64,000 bases of DNA from Acephala macrosclerotiorum (taxonomy: Eukaryota > Ascomycota > Leotiomycetes > Helotiales > Mollisiaceae): NCBI GenBank assembly GCA_014904845.1, contig MU119299.1:62001-126000 (forward strand), given 5' to 3'. The notes below the pieces were generated by a model, which was not told the DNA's origin, searched no databases, and saw only the letters and a list, made by a program, of their open reading frames with translations. A program made the position numbers and the translations under genes. This document shows positions 10,432 to 21,900 of the stretch, piece by piece (the stretch's first letter is position 1; every line of letters starts with the position of its first letter).

Positions 10432-12226
10432 AGTCAAACCTCTTATTAATCGGCCACTCCCTAAGTCGGCCGCCTCGCTTAGCACATCGCTACTTTTACA
10501 CTCTTACTTTAAAATTAAATATTTTAATTATTTTTTAATGAAACTTCTTTAAACTTTGCAATTAATTAAAAGTAATTATAAAACTTTTATATACTAAAAA
10601 CGATATTTAGTATGCATTTAAAGATATAACTAATAATAAGTTCGAACGCAAAACTAGTCTCGAGTAGAGTATACTACGAGTTACATTTTAAAATAGGAAA
10701 TTAGATCGCTTTTTTCAATTAAAAATTTATATATATCGTTAAAAACTTTTTTTAGTTTAAAAATAACGTTTTACGAATTAAATACTTATTTAAAAACGCT
10801 TTAAATAGAATTTAATTTATAAGTAAATTCGAGCTTTTATCGAACGAATTTTAATTACTAAATATAATATAATATTACTCGAAAAGCGTTAAATAATCGA
10901 TTTTTTTTATTAAAATTTTATTTTTAAGACTAAAAAATAATTTAAAATCGATTTTGTACGTATTAATAGTACTATTTTCGATATTTTTAAAGATTAGTTT
11001 TAAAAACTAGAAATTTCAATTATTAAAACTATTAAATCGGAAAATCGTTAAAATATGAACGAAATAGAGATTATAAAAAATTAAAAAAAAAAAATAAACT
11101 AATAGTAAAAAGTATTGAAAAGTATTTTATTTAAAAGAAATAATTAAAATTTAGAGTTTAGATTTTATTTATTAATTATATTTAAAAGTAAATTAGTTTA
11201 ATAATAATAGTTTTCTATAAAATTACATTTTTATAAAAACTAGAAATTTATTGCAATTAAAAATAAATAAACTTTTAACGATATTATTTTTAAATAATTG
11301 TAAAAAGTTTTTATATTTTAAACAATATTATATAACTTTAAAAAACTTCGTTTATTTATATTAAATGACTATAAAAATTATAAAATACTAAAATTTATAT
11401 AAAAATATTATTTGAATAATATTTATTTATTATTTTTATTATTATATATTTTATATATATTTTAATTTTTAAATTTATTCGTATTTTTTTTTAAAGTATA
11501 TTTATTAAAAGCGATTTAATATTTTAATTTTTTTAAACGATTCAATTTCTATTAAAAAATGAAACTTTTTAAATTATTATAAATTAACTCGAATATATAT
11601 TTTAATAATTACAAATTGTAAAATAAAATAATCGATTTTAAAATTATAATTAATTAAATTATCGAAGTTTTTTATAAATCGATTATTATTTGAAAATAGT
11701 AATAAAATAATCGAATTAATTTTAAAGATTTTAATAAAAATTCAATATTTAAATAGAATTAAAATATATTATTAATTGCTTTCAAAACTTTTTAAAAAAG
11801 TGAAAATATTTAAAATTATACTCGTTAAATCACGAGATTTAAAATAATCGATTTTGCAATTATTAGAATACTTTTTAGAAAAGTAATTAAAGATTTAAAC
11901 GATAAAGATTTTATTATTATATAATATAAGCGTTAAATTAAATAATTTAAAACTAAAATAGTGCAATTTAAATTTAAAAAACGATAGAAAATAGTAATTA
12001 ATTCAAATTTTAAGTTTATTAATATTAAGACTATTTTTAAAGTATAAGTAAAAACTAAAAATCGTTAAAATATATCGTTAGATTCTAATAATCTTATTAG
12101 TATTACTTTTACTTTATTTCATATAACTATTAAAGAATAAAAAAATTATTAGAGTTGGAAATAGGTAGTAGTGAATTAAGCGAGGCGGCCGACTTAAGGG
12201 GTGGCCGATTAATAAGGGGTTTGACT
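10432..12226 (+). mobile_element. E1: Fot1/pogo-like (Tc1/mariner) DNA transposon, RIP-destroyed
   Basis: An element of 1,795 bp with terminal inverted repeats of about 50 bp (AGTCAAACC...GGTTTGACT), flanked by a TA duplication (10430-10431 and 12227-12228). The interior is extremely AT-rich with no usable reading frame. Orientation is taken from its alignment with E3, where transposase remnants read on the + strand. Size, TA target and long repeats fit the Fot1/pogo group. It sits inside the coding sequence of the Zn2Cys6 regulator. Confidence 0.88.
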
Positions 12227-13855
12227 TACTTCGTAACTTCGCGCCAACCGTCGACATTTTTGACAGAATTGACAGTCCTCAAGATAGCACCGAGAATTTT
12301 GTGTAGATAAATCAATGAGATGAAGCCAGCGGTTTCTCGTGTTTGAATTCCATCGCTAGCTTCAGAAGGGATCTCAACACCGCAATCCTCGTCATTCACA
12401 GAAATGGGGCGGCCGAGGGCAGTGCATAGTTGTCGTTCAAGAACGTAGAGACACCACCAGATATACCGTCGCGTGCTCCTCTCTTCTGCCGGAAGTTGCA
12501 GCCTTTCTGGAGACCTCTATCAAAAGTAAGTCTTGTCCAAATGTGGGACATTGGGAAACTTACGTGAAGGCCTAGATCCTGCCCGTTCTTGATAGCTCTC
12601 CCAACCATGATCCACGCTTCTGCTTGGCTCCCAATCGCGGCCAAGTAACTACTGAGCAGACCCAATGCAACGACTATGTCCTGAAGCTTCCCCCTTCGTC
12701 GTCCGAAAATATCGGATGATGCGTTTGCAAAGTGCAGCGATAAAGCGTACAAGGACGAGCCAAAATCTGGCTGGTGATATTTGGCATCGATACCGGAGAA
12801 GATGGTGTGGGTTGGAGGTACGAGGAGGGTCGACACCGCTAGAACAGCGTAGAAAATAGCAGCTGGTCCAGTATCGAGGGTCCGGTCGCTAACGACATTG
12901 GCATAGATTGACTTAACATCATCTTGGGGTATTATAGGAAAGAGGAAATGAAGATCTCGGAGGTATGTGTCGATGAGGACATCAACCAGTGCCAAAGGTG
13001 GGATATCGCTGTTGAGAGGACCGCGAACCGTAGGTGATACTACCTCATTTCCAGAAGCCTCTGGGCTTGCGAAGAATGTTTCCTCGATCTCATAGCCTTT
13101 CTTCTCGAGACCTTCGTGTATGTGTCGACGGAGACCCACACATGTGTCGACGACTGCAGCAGTTGATCCAATGCCTACATAGCGCAATTGGCCAGTCGTA
13201 TCGGTGTCCAATTCGCCAAACCCATCGGCGTAACAATAGGGTGGGCTATCGGCTTTTCCCGCCTCCTTAAGACATGTTTTTGCGGCCTCTCCGCCTCTGA
13301 TGTCGTCGTCGAAAGTACGACTTTCTTGCTCAACTAGTTCATTCGAGGCCTCTTGGGAAGGGACCACTGCAGGCTCCGAAGCACTTCCTGCAGTAGCTAA
13401 CCTCCCACCGGAAGGATGTCCTAGATTCCGGTCATTGAATTGTTCTAAAAATTGTCGAAATAGTCGTTCCATCGACTCCATGCGGGTTTCAAGTTGTTCG
13501 ACATTACTGTGAGATTCAACTATTAGTGAAAACAACCAGGCGGGGGCACCCGAAATTACTCACGTGGCGTCGATGGTCTTCGCGGGAGCTACATAATCGG
13601 CATATTCGCAGTCAACGCTGTGATCTAGGCATCGTTGACAAGGCTCCTCTCCGTTACCTGCCATATTTTGTAAGCATTGTCTCGCTTTGATGTTCCTCAC
13701 GTACACTTGATCTTCTTTTTCCTGCAACCCTCACACGCACGGCGAACACGCTGTCTCTCTTGCTGAGGATTGCTGAAACGAACACTGTTATCTGTCGTTC
13801 GATTAGAAGGTTGTTTTTTCGACTGAGCAGTAGCTGGGCGATCGGTGTGAAAGTA

Positions 13856-15948
13856 AGTCAAACCTTCTATTAATCGGCCACCCTCTAAATCGACCGCCTC
13901 GCTTAATTCACTACTATTCACTTCTAACTCTAATAACTTTTTTATTCTTTAATAATTATATAAAATAAAATAAAAGCAACGCTAATAAAACTATTAAAAT
14001 TTAACGATATATTTTAACGATTTTTAGTTTTTATTTATATTTTATAAATAGTCTTAATATCGACGAATTTAAAATTTAAATTAATTATTATTTTTTATCG
14101 CTTTTTAGACTTAAATTGCACTATTCTAATCTTAAATTGTTTAATTCGGCGCTTATATTATATAATAATAAAATTTTTATCGTTTAAATTTTTAATTACT
14201 TTTTTAAAAAGTATTTTAATAATTACAAAATCGACTATTGTAGAAAAGCAATGGAGCACAAAGCAAAAAGGCCCAACCGTAGATCAGTTCGTCTTAGCCA
14301 GTGGGCTAGACTCATCCGAAGTAATCCGTAATCCGTAAATCAATCAATCAATCAGTCAGAGTAGAAGTAGAAAGGGTTGTTGATTATTCTATAGTGAGCG
14401 AAAGCTCCTTATGTACTAGAAGCCACGTGACCAGCACTGCCCTCGAAACTAGCTATTTACAAGGATTTTTGAAGAGAGAGCATATAGCCCCACTACACTA
14501 TTTTAAATCTCGTAATTTAACGAGTATAATTTTAAATATTTTTATTTTTTTAACAAGTTTTAAAATTAACTAATAATATATTCTAATTTTATTTAAATAT
14601 TAAATTTTTTATTAAAATCTTTAAAATTAATTCGATTACTTTATTACTATTTTTAAATAATAATCAGTTTATAAAAAACTTCAATAATTTAATCGATTAT
14701 AATTTTAAAATCGATTATTTTATTTTACACTTTATAATTATTAAAATATTTATTTGAATTAGTTTATAATAATTCAAAAAATTCCGTTTTTTAATAGAAA
14801 TTAAATCGTTTAAAAAAATTAAAGTATTAAATTACTTTTAATAAATATACTTTAAAAAAATATAAATAAATTTAAAAATTAAAATATATATAAAATATAT
14901 AGTAATAAAAATAATAAATAAATATTATTTAAATAATATTTTTATATGAATTTTAATATTTTATAATTTTTATAATTGTCTAATATAAATAAACGAAACT
15001 TTTTAAAATCACGTAATACTATTTAAAATATAAAAACTTTTTATAATTATTAAAAAATAATATCGTTAAAAATCTATTTATTTTTAATTGCAATAAATTT
15101 TTAGTTTTTATAAAAATATAATTCTATAGAAAACTATTATTATTAAATTAATTTATTTTTAAATGTAACTAATAAATGCAATACTTTTTTAATTATTAAA
15201 ATATATTTAATAAATAAAATTTAAACTTTAAATTCTAATTATTTCTTTTAAATAAAATATTTTTCGATATTTTTTATTATTAGTTTATTTTCTTTTTAAT
15301 TTCCTATAATTTTTATTTCGTTTATATTTTAACGATTTTCCGATTTAATAGTTTTAATAATTGAAATTTCTAGTTTTTAAAATTAATTTTTAAAAATATT
15401 AAAAATAATATTATTAACGTATACAAAATCGATTTTAAATTACTTTTTAATTTTAAAAATAAAATTTCAACGAAAAAAATCGATTATTTAACGCTTTTCA
15501 AGTAATATTATATTATATTTAATAATTAAAATTCGTTTAATAAAAACTCGAATTTATTTATAAATTGAATTTTATTTAAAGCGTTTTTAAATAAATATTT
15601 AATTAGTAAAACGTTATTTTTAAACTAAAAAAAACTTTTAACGATATATATATATTTCTAATCGAGAAAAGCGATTTAATTTCTTGTTTTAAAATGTGAC
15701 TCGTAGTATATTTTACTCGAAATTAATTTTGTATTCGAATTTACTATTAACTATATTTTTGAACGCATATTAAATATTATTTTTAGTATATAAAAACTTT
15801 ATAATTACTTTTAATTGATTGCAAAGTTTAAAAAAGTTTTATTAAAAAATAATTAAAATAATTAATTCTAAAGTGAGAGTGTGAAAATGGCGATGTGCTA
15901 AGCGAGGCGGCCGACTTAGGGAGTGGCCGATTAATAGGGGGTTTGACT
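13856..15948 (-). mobile_element. E2: second copy of the E1 family, inverted, RIP-destroyed
   Basis: The same terminal repeats and internal order as E1, but in the opposite orientation. It is flanked by TA at 13854-13855 and 15949-15950. Its length of 2,093 bp exceeds E1 by about 300 bp, nearly all of it explained by an internal 259-bp insertion (see the solo LTR). It lies between codon 3 and codon 5 of the regulator gene; codon 4 is rebuilt from the TA target. Confidence 0.87.
14239..14497. mobile_element. solo LTR inside E2
   Basis: A 259-bp block of ordinary base composition interrupts the AT-rich E2. It begins TGTAG and ends CTACA, the inverted ends typical of LTRs. The flanks ACTAT|TG and CA|CTATT fit a 4-5 bp target duplication, and the E1 copy shows the uninterrupted site. 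No coding sequence. It contains a short CAAT-repeat stretch near 14339. Assignment to a Ty1/copia-type LTR is an inference from the ends and size. Confidence 0.65.
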
Positions 15949-15959
15949 TAGAGATTCAT

Positions 15960-16854
15960 TGGAGATGCTGCCGCTCACGGCTTGTATCAAATTAGTGATC
16001 AAATATGGAGAAACACTTGTTTTAAAGAAGAGGAAGGCAGTCAATGGGTAGTAGTCAATATTCAGAGCTAATAAGATAACAGGCATGAAGCAGCAGGGCT
16101 CAATAGTGGGGGAGCTGGGGAGCATCACAGCACAAACGGAGAAGAGCGTTGTAGGAATCATTCCGCATGTTTTAGGTTGAATGAAACCATTTGGCACCAC
16201 TGTACGAGAGGAACGCCAATTGAAGCACTGCAGATAGTGGAGGTTGCTTAGTTAGGAATGGTGGTTTCTCAGGAACACCTCTAACACGGCTGCCTCTTCG
16301 GCAGGTCACAAGTGCGTGAGAGCTGAAGATCGAGTGCTGTTGTACGGTTCAACAAGACAAGAAGGATGGACGAGATAAAAATGCGAACTGGGCTGATGTT
16401 GTACTGTCGGGGAGGTTGATACTCGCGCGTCCCGGATTAAAGTTAATCCGACCTGGCCCCAAAGTCACTACCAATCTTGACTCTCCTTCTCATATACCTG
16501 CAACGATCGAAGACGAGCCCAACCTCTACTCCAAAGATGACGCTAACCTATGCCGACACTCTCATGTTCATCTCCGGTCCTTCATGAATGCAATTTGGCG
16601 ACAAGATCACTATGAATAATCTGTCCGGCAGGCTCTAGATTTCTATAATTCCTCCTTCGAAGTCCACTTTGCCAAGGGTTCATTGCACGAGGGGTGCTTG
16701 AGGATCACAATGCAGAACGTCGCATTGATTTCAATTGCCATGAATTTCATGGTCTCCACTACGTATGGACGCATAGGATGGACGGATCTGGTACAATGGT
16801 TGCATGTTTGGCTCGTTCCTCCCGAGTAGCATACACTTGAATGTGCATTCATTC
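15960..16854. promoter_or_regulatory. former promoter of the regulator gene
   Basis: About 900 bp between the regulator ATG and the stop of the gentisate-type dioxygenase gene. It holds a perfect palindrome, CGGATTAA-AG-TTAATCCG (16433-16450), which places CGG and CCG triplets at its ends. Short open frames here (15960-16200, 16416-16619) have no family signal. Confidence 0.45.
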
Positions 16855-17943
16855 TTACGACTCTTCCGATCGCCAGAACCCAAGGTTCTGCAACATGGGC
16901 TTGTCCGAGAATGAGAACAAATACAATGTCTCCCCCTCATTTGCAGAAATCCTGAAGCGATGCCAGCTAGGAACCACAAACGCATCTCCCCGGCTCCAAC
17001 TCAGCTTGTACTTCTTACCTGCCGAATCCTCGACATCCGTCCACCCACTCCCACCATGGACTTGGAACACATAATTCGCCGTATCCCGGTACATTTTCGA
17101 AGTCTGTCCAGCAGAAATCCGATGCGCATATGCTCCAATCGTTGTCGAGACAGACTTTCCGTCCGGCAAAGTATATTCAACGACAGTATGGTCTCCCTCG
17201 AGCTCTTCCAGACGAGGCTGCGTGGTGCTCCAAGGGAACTTCATCTCCGAACACTCCTCATTGGATACAGTTTTTGATGGGTGTGTCTGCGCACCGAATT
17301 CTTTGTCGTAGTGTTCGGTGAAGTCGACTGGCCAAGCTTTGAACAATGGGATATTCAATCCGTCGAGCCAGATTACACTCGCTTTGCCTTCGTTGCCATG
17401 GTCATGCCAGTTCCAGACAGGCGTTATGATCAGGTCACCTGGCACCATATACATCTTCTTCCCAGAAATGACAGTGTAGCCTAAATCGATCATCAGATCA
17501 GACCCAGATTCAGGGCGTTAAATCTACCTACCTTGGTCTCCCTCCACCAAAAAACGAACAGCGAATGGCGTGTGCCTGTGGCAGACCGCTTGCTCTCCCG
17601 GCAAGATCAATTGATGAGCTGCCAGCAAAGTGTCGAGTGTGAAAGGCGATTGCTTGGGTCCTGGGTTGATCATGAGAACAGCTCTTCGCTCTGCCTCTTT
17701 CGCATCCACTAATTCTGCTGCACGCAGCAAAAGGCTCTTCGTGTCTTCATAGCGCCATACTGCTGGTATGTGCTTTGTATGGGGTTCAGACGCGGACGGT
17801 GGGCCGCCGGAGTTCCACAATGGAACCAGCTCTTTTTCGCAAATCTTCGTTTCGAGAAGTTGTTTCGAACTTACTGATTTTCTTAGAGAGCCGACGAGGA
17901 CGTCGACAGATTCACCTGGGAGTTGAGCGATTGACGGAACCAT
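16855..17943 (-). CDS. gentisate 1,2-dioxygenase-type double-cupin enzyme
   Basis: Exons 17532-17943 and 16855-17480 (51-bp intron) encode 345 residues, the family size. The first cupin carries LAAHQLILPGEQAVCHRHTPFAVRF (iron-binding HRH), YMVPGDLIITPVWNWHDHGNE and the following linker. The second has SGWTDVEDSAGKKYKLSWSRGDAFVVPSW. This matches gentisate 1,2-dioxygenase and its relatives that cleave salicylate, 1-hydroxy-2-naphthoate or amino/nitro-salicylates. The reaction is ring cleavage of a 2-hydroxybenzoate between the carboxyl- and hydroxyl-bearing carbons. Given the aminoaromatic enzymes around it, a substituted substrate such as a hydroxyanthranilate or aminosalicylate is possible; this is inference. 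No gentisate-pathway partner (maleylpyruvate isomerase or hydrolase) is visible nearby. The gene is intact. Confidence 0.87.
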
Positions 17944-18952
17944 TATGAAGTTACAGATCTGAACAGGAAAGACAATGTAATGAGCATGAATTGTTACACG
18001 ACACAAAAGCTCTTACCTCCCATCAGCAATGATAAGACTTCTATCTGGATTCTAATCCTACTATCACTAGGTAAATTTCTCCATGATCTTTCGAGATTGA
18101 TCGTCGGGGCAAGGAAGATTCGGGATCGGTCCGGCATCCGAACACACCCCCAATTCCCTACCAGCTTCGATGCCTGCAGATATTCACAGACTTTGATGCT
18201 AATGCACTCCGGATTGGGCCAGCTAGGAAAGTGGACATCAAACCAAATGTTTTTGCATATCGAAGGTAGGAAAAACTTCCGATTTCGCTCTGATATTGCG
18301 TTCACCTGCCCATGTGCTCTCATAAGCCCCTAGCAAACTTAACGATACTTGATATTTTATCACCCTTGGCAACAACAACCACCGCAATTTACCTTTGTTG
18401 CCTACAAATACAACTACACTGTTCGAAATTGCAATTATTATTGTCTGTTCATACTCTGATGAAGTGTGGCAGACAAACCAGCTGGTCAAGAAGCTTATTC
18501 GAGTCTTTGGTGTTATGAAAAGCCAATCTCAACGACCTTTCTGTGGTCCTACGCGAGGCAGAAATCATCTTAGCTGATTTGATCTTCGCAAGTGCGCGAT
18601 TGCAATCTCCTCTGAGGCCTTCTATAGAATCGGTCCGGGCTCTGTGCGTCTGGATGTCTCGCGGATTAGCTCCCTTACCCAGATCAATGCCAACCTGAAG
18701 GCAGTGCAAGTTTGCTCCCCTTCAATTGGGCTTTTCCTCCGAGGTTTGATTTCAAGTCCACCTTGATGAAGAGCATACTTATCCGAAGCAACTTATCTAT
18801 TGAAAATTGCAGATTGACATCTGAAGATGGGAGGACTTGGGAGGTTAGATTGTTGGAACCCCTTGCTGAGTGATGAACGCCATTTACCGTAAGACATATT
18901 GATCTCCCACCCTAGAATGATTGTAGCATACCCGCTGTTGCTAGTAATCACC
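17944..18952. promoter_or_regulatory. divergent upstream region of dioxygenase and GH1 genes, with CGG sites
   Basis: About 1 kb without a supported gene. About 160-195 bp upstream of the dioxygenase ATG it contains CGG triplets at 18105, 18121, 18127 and 18132. They form CGGGATCGG (18121-18129) and CGGTCCG (18127-18133), both also found in other cluster promoters. A weak open frame at 18449-18709 (-) has no recognisable domain. Confidence 0.4.
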
Positions 18953-21900
18953 ATGATGCTCTGGTTTCACATCGCTCTTCTTTGTACGGCATTGCAATGT
19001 ATTCGTGCCCAGCAAGTCAGCAATACGTCACTGGTGTCCCTTACCACCTCTTACTCTCAGACATTAGCTTCAACTCCCAACTATCCGTTCACACCTTTTC
19101 AATTCCCACTTTCCAGCAGTTTGAAGTACTCTCTCCCCAATACTTTCAAGCTTTGATGTTAATCATAATCAAGGTATGCATCATCAGTTCCAGCACCTAC
19201 TGCCTCAGCCACATACGCAAAGCCCTATGCTTCCTTCAGTGATCTTCTTCCAAGCAGAAGGGCAACTACCTGGGGCAGTTTTCTCCCCAATGCCACCTCA
19301 GCCTCGATCGCAGGCCCCGATGCCGACGGCCCTTACGGACAGCCAGCATGGTCCTCACTCTGGCTCGCAGCCGGATTAGCAAACTTCACTACCACAAGAC
19401 TGTAAGGCCACCCCCCCCCCCCCATGTGGGCCACCTCGCTTAGCTCACCGCTTTTATAATCTTCGCACTTTAAATTCTCATTTTTTAATAACCTTTTAAT
19501 AAATCAATTCCAAATTTCGCAGAAGCTTAGAACTGATTATAAAGTCCTTATACACCGAAGAAGACGTCCAAAGAGCACTTAAAGAGATAGTAGAAAAAAA
19601 GTCTATGCGCAAAGCTTGTTTGGATTAGAAAGTTCTAAGGACTATTATTCAGAATAGGATCGATAGTCGCTTTCCTCGAAAAAAAGCCTAAGAACTTTAT
19701 TAAAGGCTTTCTACGGTTTAAGAACAACGATTTACGAATTAAGTTCTAATTTAAAAGTCTTTAAATCAAAATTTTATACACTTTTAAATTAGAACTTTTG
19801 TAGAGCGCATTTTAGACGCTAAAAAAAATGCAATTCTACTTGAAAAACGTTAAATAACTTGTTTTTTTCGACGGAATCTTATTTTTAAGACTAAAAAGCA
19901 GTTTCGAATCGATTTTGCGCGTATTAATAGTACTACATTCGATATAATTAAATTATAATTCCAAAAATTGGAAGTTTCAACTATTAAAGCTATTAAGCCT
20001 GAAAACCGTTGGAATATAAACGAAATTGAAATTATAGAAAGCTAAAGAGAGAACGGACTAGTAGTTGAAAGTGCCTAGAAATGCTTTATTCAGAAAAAGC
20101 AGTCTGGTTCTAAGGCTTGGACCTTTTTTATCGAGTGCATTTCTACTACAAAAATGGCATTGCGTCCATTTGTAATATTTAAAAGCAAATCAATACAATA
20201 GCAATAGTTTTTTATTGAGTTGAAAAATCTTAAAAGCTGGTAGTTTATTGCAACTGAAAACGGTTGAACATTTGATGCTATTGCCTTAGAATAAGTACAA
20301 AAAATGTTCATTTCTCAGACGGCGCCACGTGACTTATTATAAGCCCGATTACTTGTTCTGAACGGCTATAGAAACTATGAAACGACGGAGTTTATGTAGA
20401 AATGCTATTCGAATAATATTCACTTTTTATTTTTGTTTTTGCATACTTTATATATGCTTTAATTACTCGATTTATCGGTATTCGCTCTTTTGAAGTAAGT
20501 CTATCGAAAGCAGTTTAGTTTCTTGTTTCTTTTGACTGATTCTACACTTCTTAGAAAGCGAAACTTTTTGATTTGCTATTAGAAAGCTCGAATAAGCAAT
20601 TTGATAGCAATCAATATTAAAGCAAAATAGTAAGCTTTTAGATTATAGTCGATTCGAATATTCAAGCTATTAATGAGCAGATTATTGCTTGAAAATAGTA
20701 ATAAACAAATAAAGTAAGTCTCGAAAACTTTAAAGAAAGAGCCAGTATCTAATTGAGACTTAGATGAGTTATTGATTGCTTGAAAAACCTCTTAAAAGAG
20801 TAAAAATGTGAAAAAACAAACTTATCAAATCACGAGATTTGAAGATATTGATCTTTCAATTTGCAGAGTACTATTTCGAAAGATAGTAAAGAGTTTAAAT
20901 GAGAAGGATTTTGTTATTGCTTAACAAGACTTTCGAATCAAATAGTTGAAAGCTAGAATAGAGTAGTTGGCGCCTAGAAAACGGCGCAAAGTGAGAACTA
21001 GTCCAAATTCCAAGTTTGCGAACGTTAAAGCTATTGAAAAAGCTCAAATTGAAGCTGGGAATCGCCAAATTGGTGCAGAAGACTCTGATTTATCTGAAAA
21101 TAGTGTCTCTACAATAGATTGTATAATAGTTAAGGAATAGAAAAGTTATAGTGGTCCAAAGTAAAGTAGTGAGAATTAAGCGAGATAGCCCACATGGGGG
21201 GTGGCCCACATAAGGGGGGGGGGGGGGGGGGGGGGGGGGCCTTACCACACCACTGTATCCCCTACCCCTATTTCAACTAGCGAGCTAGTACTCCCCCCAG
21301 AGAATATTCCTCTACAATATGGTGTCGACTCTTATATCTTTCCACCATCCTTCATGTTCGGTGTTGCTGGCTCGGCGTCCCAATGCGAAGGTGCAGTAGC
21401 AATGGAAGGCCGGACCCCATCCATCCAAGAAGCAATCTACACTAATTACTCCACCAACTCATACGTCACCAACGAGCATTACTTCCTCTACAAACAGGAT
21501 ATCTTACGCCTGGCCTCCATCGGCGTAAAGTACTACTCTTTCTCCATATCCTGGACTCGGATCCTTCCCCTCGTCTTCCCCAGCACACCAGTCAACAAAC
21601 AAGCGGTGGATCACTACAACGACGTGATCAACTGCGTCCTCACATCTGGTATGAAACCTATTGTCACAATCCTCCACTTCGACAATCCTTTGGAATTCGT
21701 CCGAACGTCCCTTCTCCAAAAACCAGAGTTCGGATACCACCACGGCGGCTTCGACAACACCACTTGGCCGGACGCCTTTGTTGCCTACGGACAACTTGTC
21801 ATGTCTCTCTACGCCGACAGAGTCCCAGTCTGGGTAAAAATCAATGAACCAATGCTCTACGCGTCCAACGCTCTCGGAATCTCAAACGTCGTCCCCGCCC

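Larger units (their letters stand above)
9577..15959 (-). pseudogene. Zn2Cys6 transcription factor, split by two transposon insertions
   Basis: Reading leftward: ATG at 15959, three codons (MNL), element E2, then the exon down to 13705, exons 13564-13657 and 12564-13506, exon 12516-12229, element E1, and 10429 to the stop at 9577. Introns are 47, 57 and 47 bp. If each element and one copy of its TA duplication are ignored, the frame is continuous for 779 codons, a normal length. The zinc cluster follows C-x2-C-x6-C-x5-C-x2-C-x6-C (starting CEGCRKKKIKC). A coiled coil (NVEQLETRMESMERL) and a fungal middle-homology region follow, with DLGLHRSP and RYIWWCLYVLERQLCTALGRP. E1 lies between EVTK and YEELR. 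The C-terminus may instead splice to a frame ending at 9399 (HSFDFDFSSAEL), which looks like an activation tail. As it stands the gene cannot make a full protein. Its position suggests it was the pathway regulator. Confidence 0.88.

Noticed and set aside
9577..13921. Reading the frames at 9577-10485, 12396-13535 and 13697-13921 as three separate genes
   Set aside because: They are consecutive parts of one Zn2Cys6 gene. Motifs and frame continue across the transposon junctions and introns, and the short N-terminal peptides reading into the elements come from transposon ends.
10500..15900. The AT-rich tract as a centromere or mitochondrial insertion
   Set aside because: Defined terminal inverted repeats and TA duplications bound two discrete elements; the DNA between them is normal coding sequence.
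20090..20311. 73-codon minus-strand frame in E3 as a gene
   Set aside because: Its complement on the + strand reads as degraded Fot1-type transposase, so the minus frame is a shadow.
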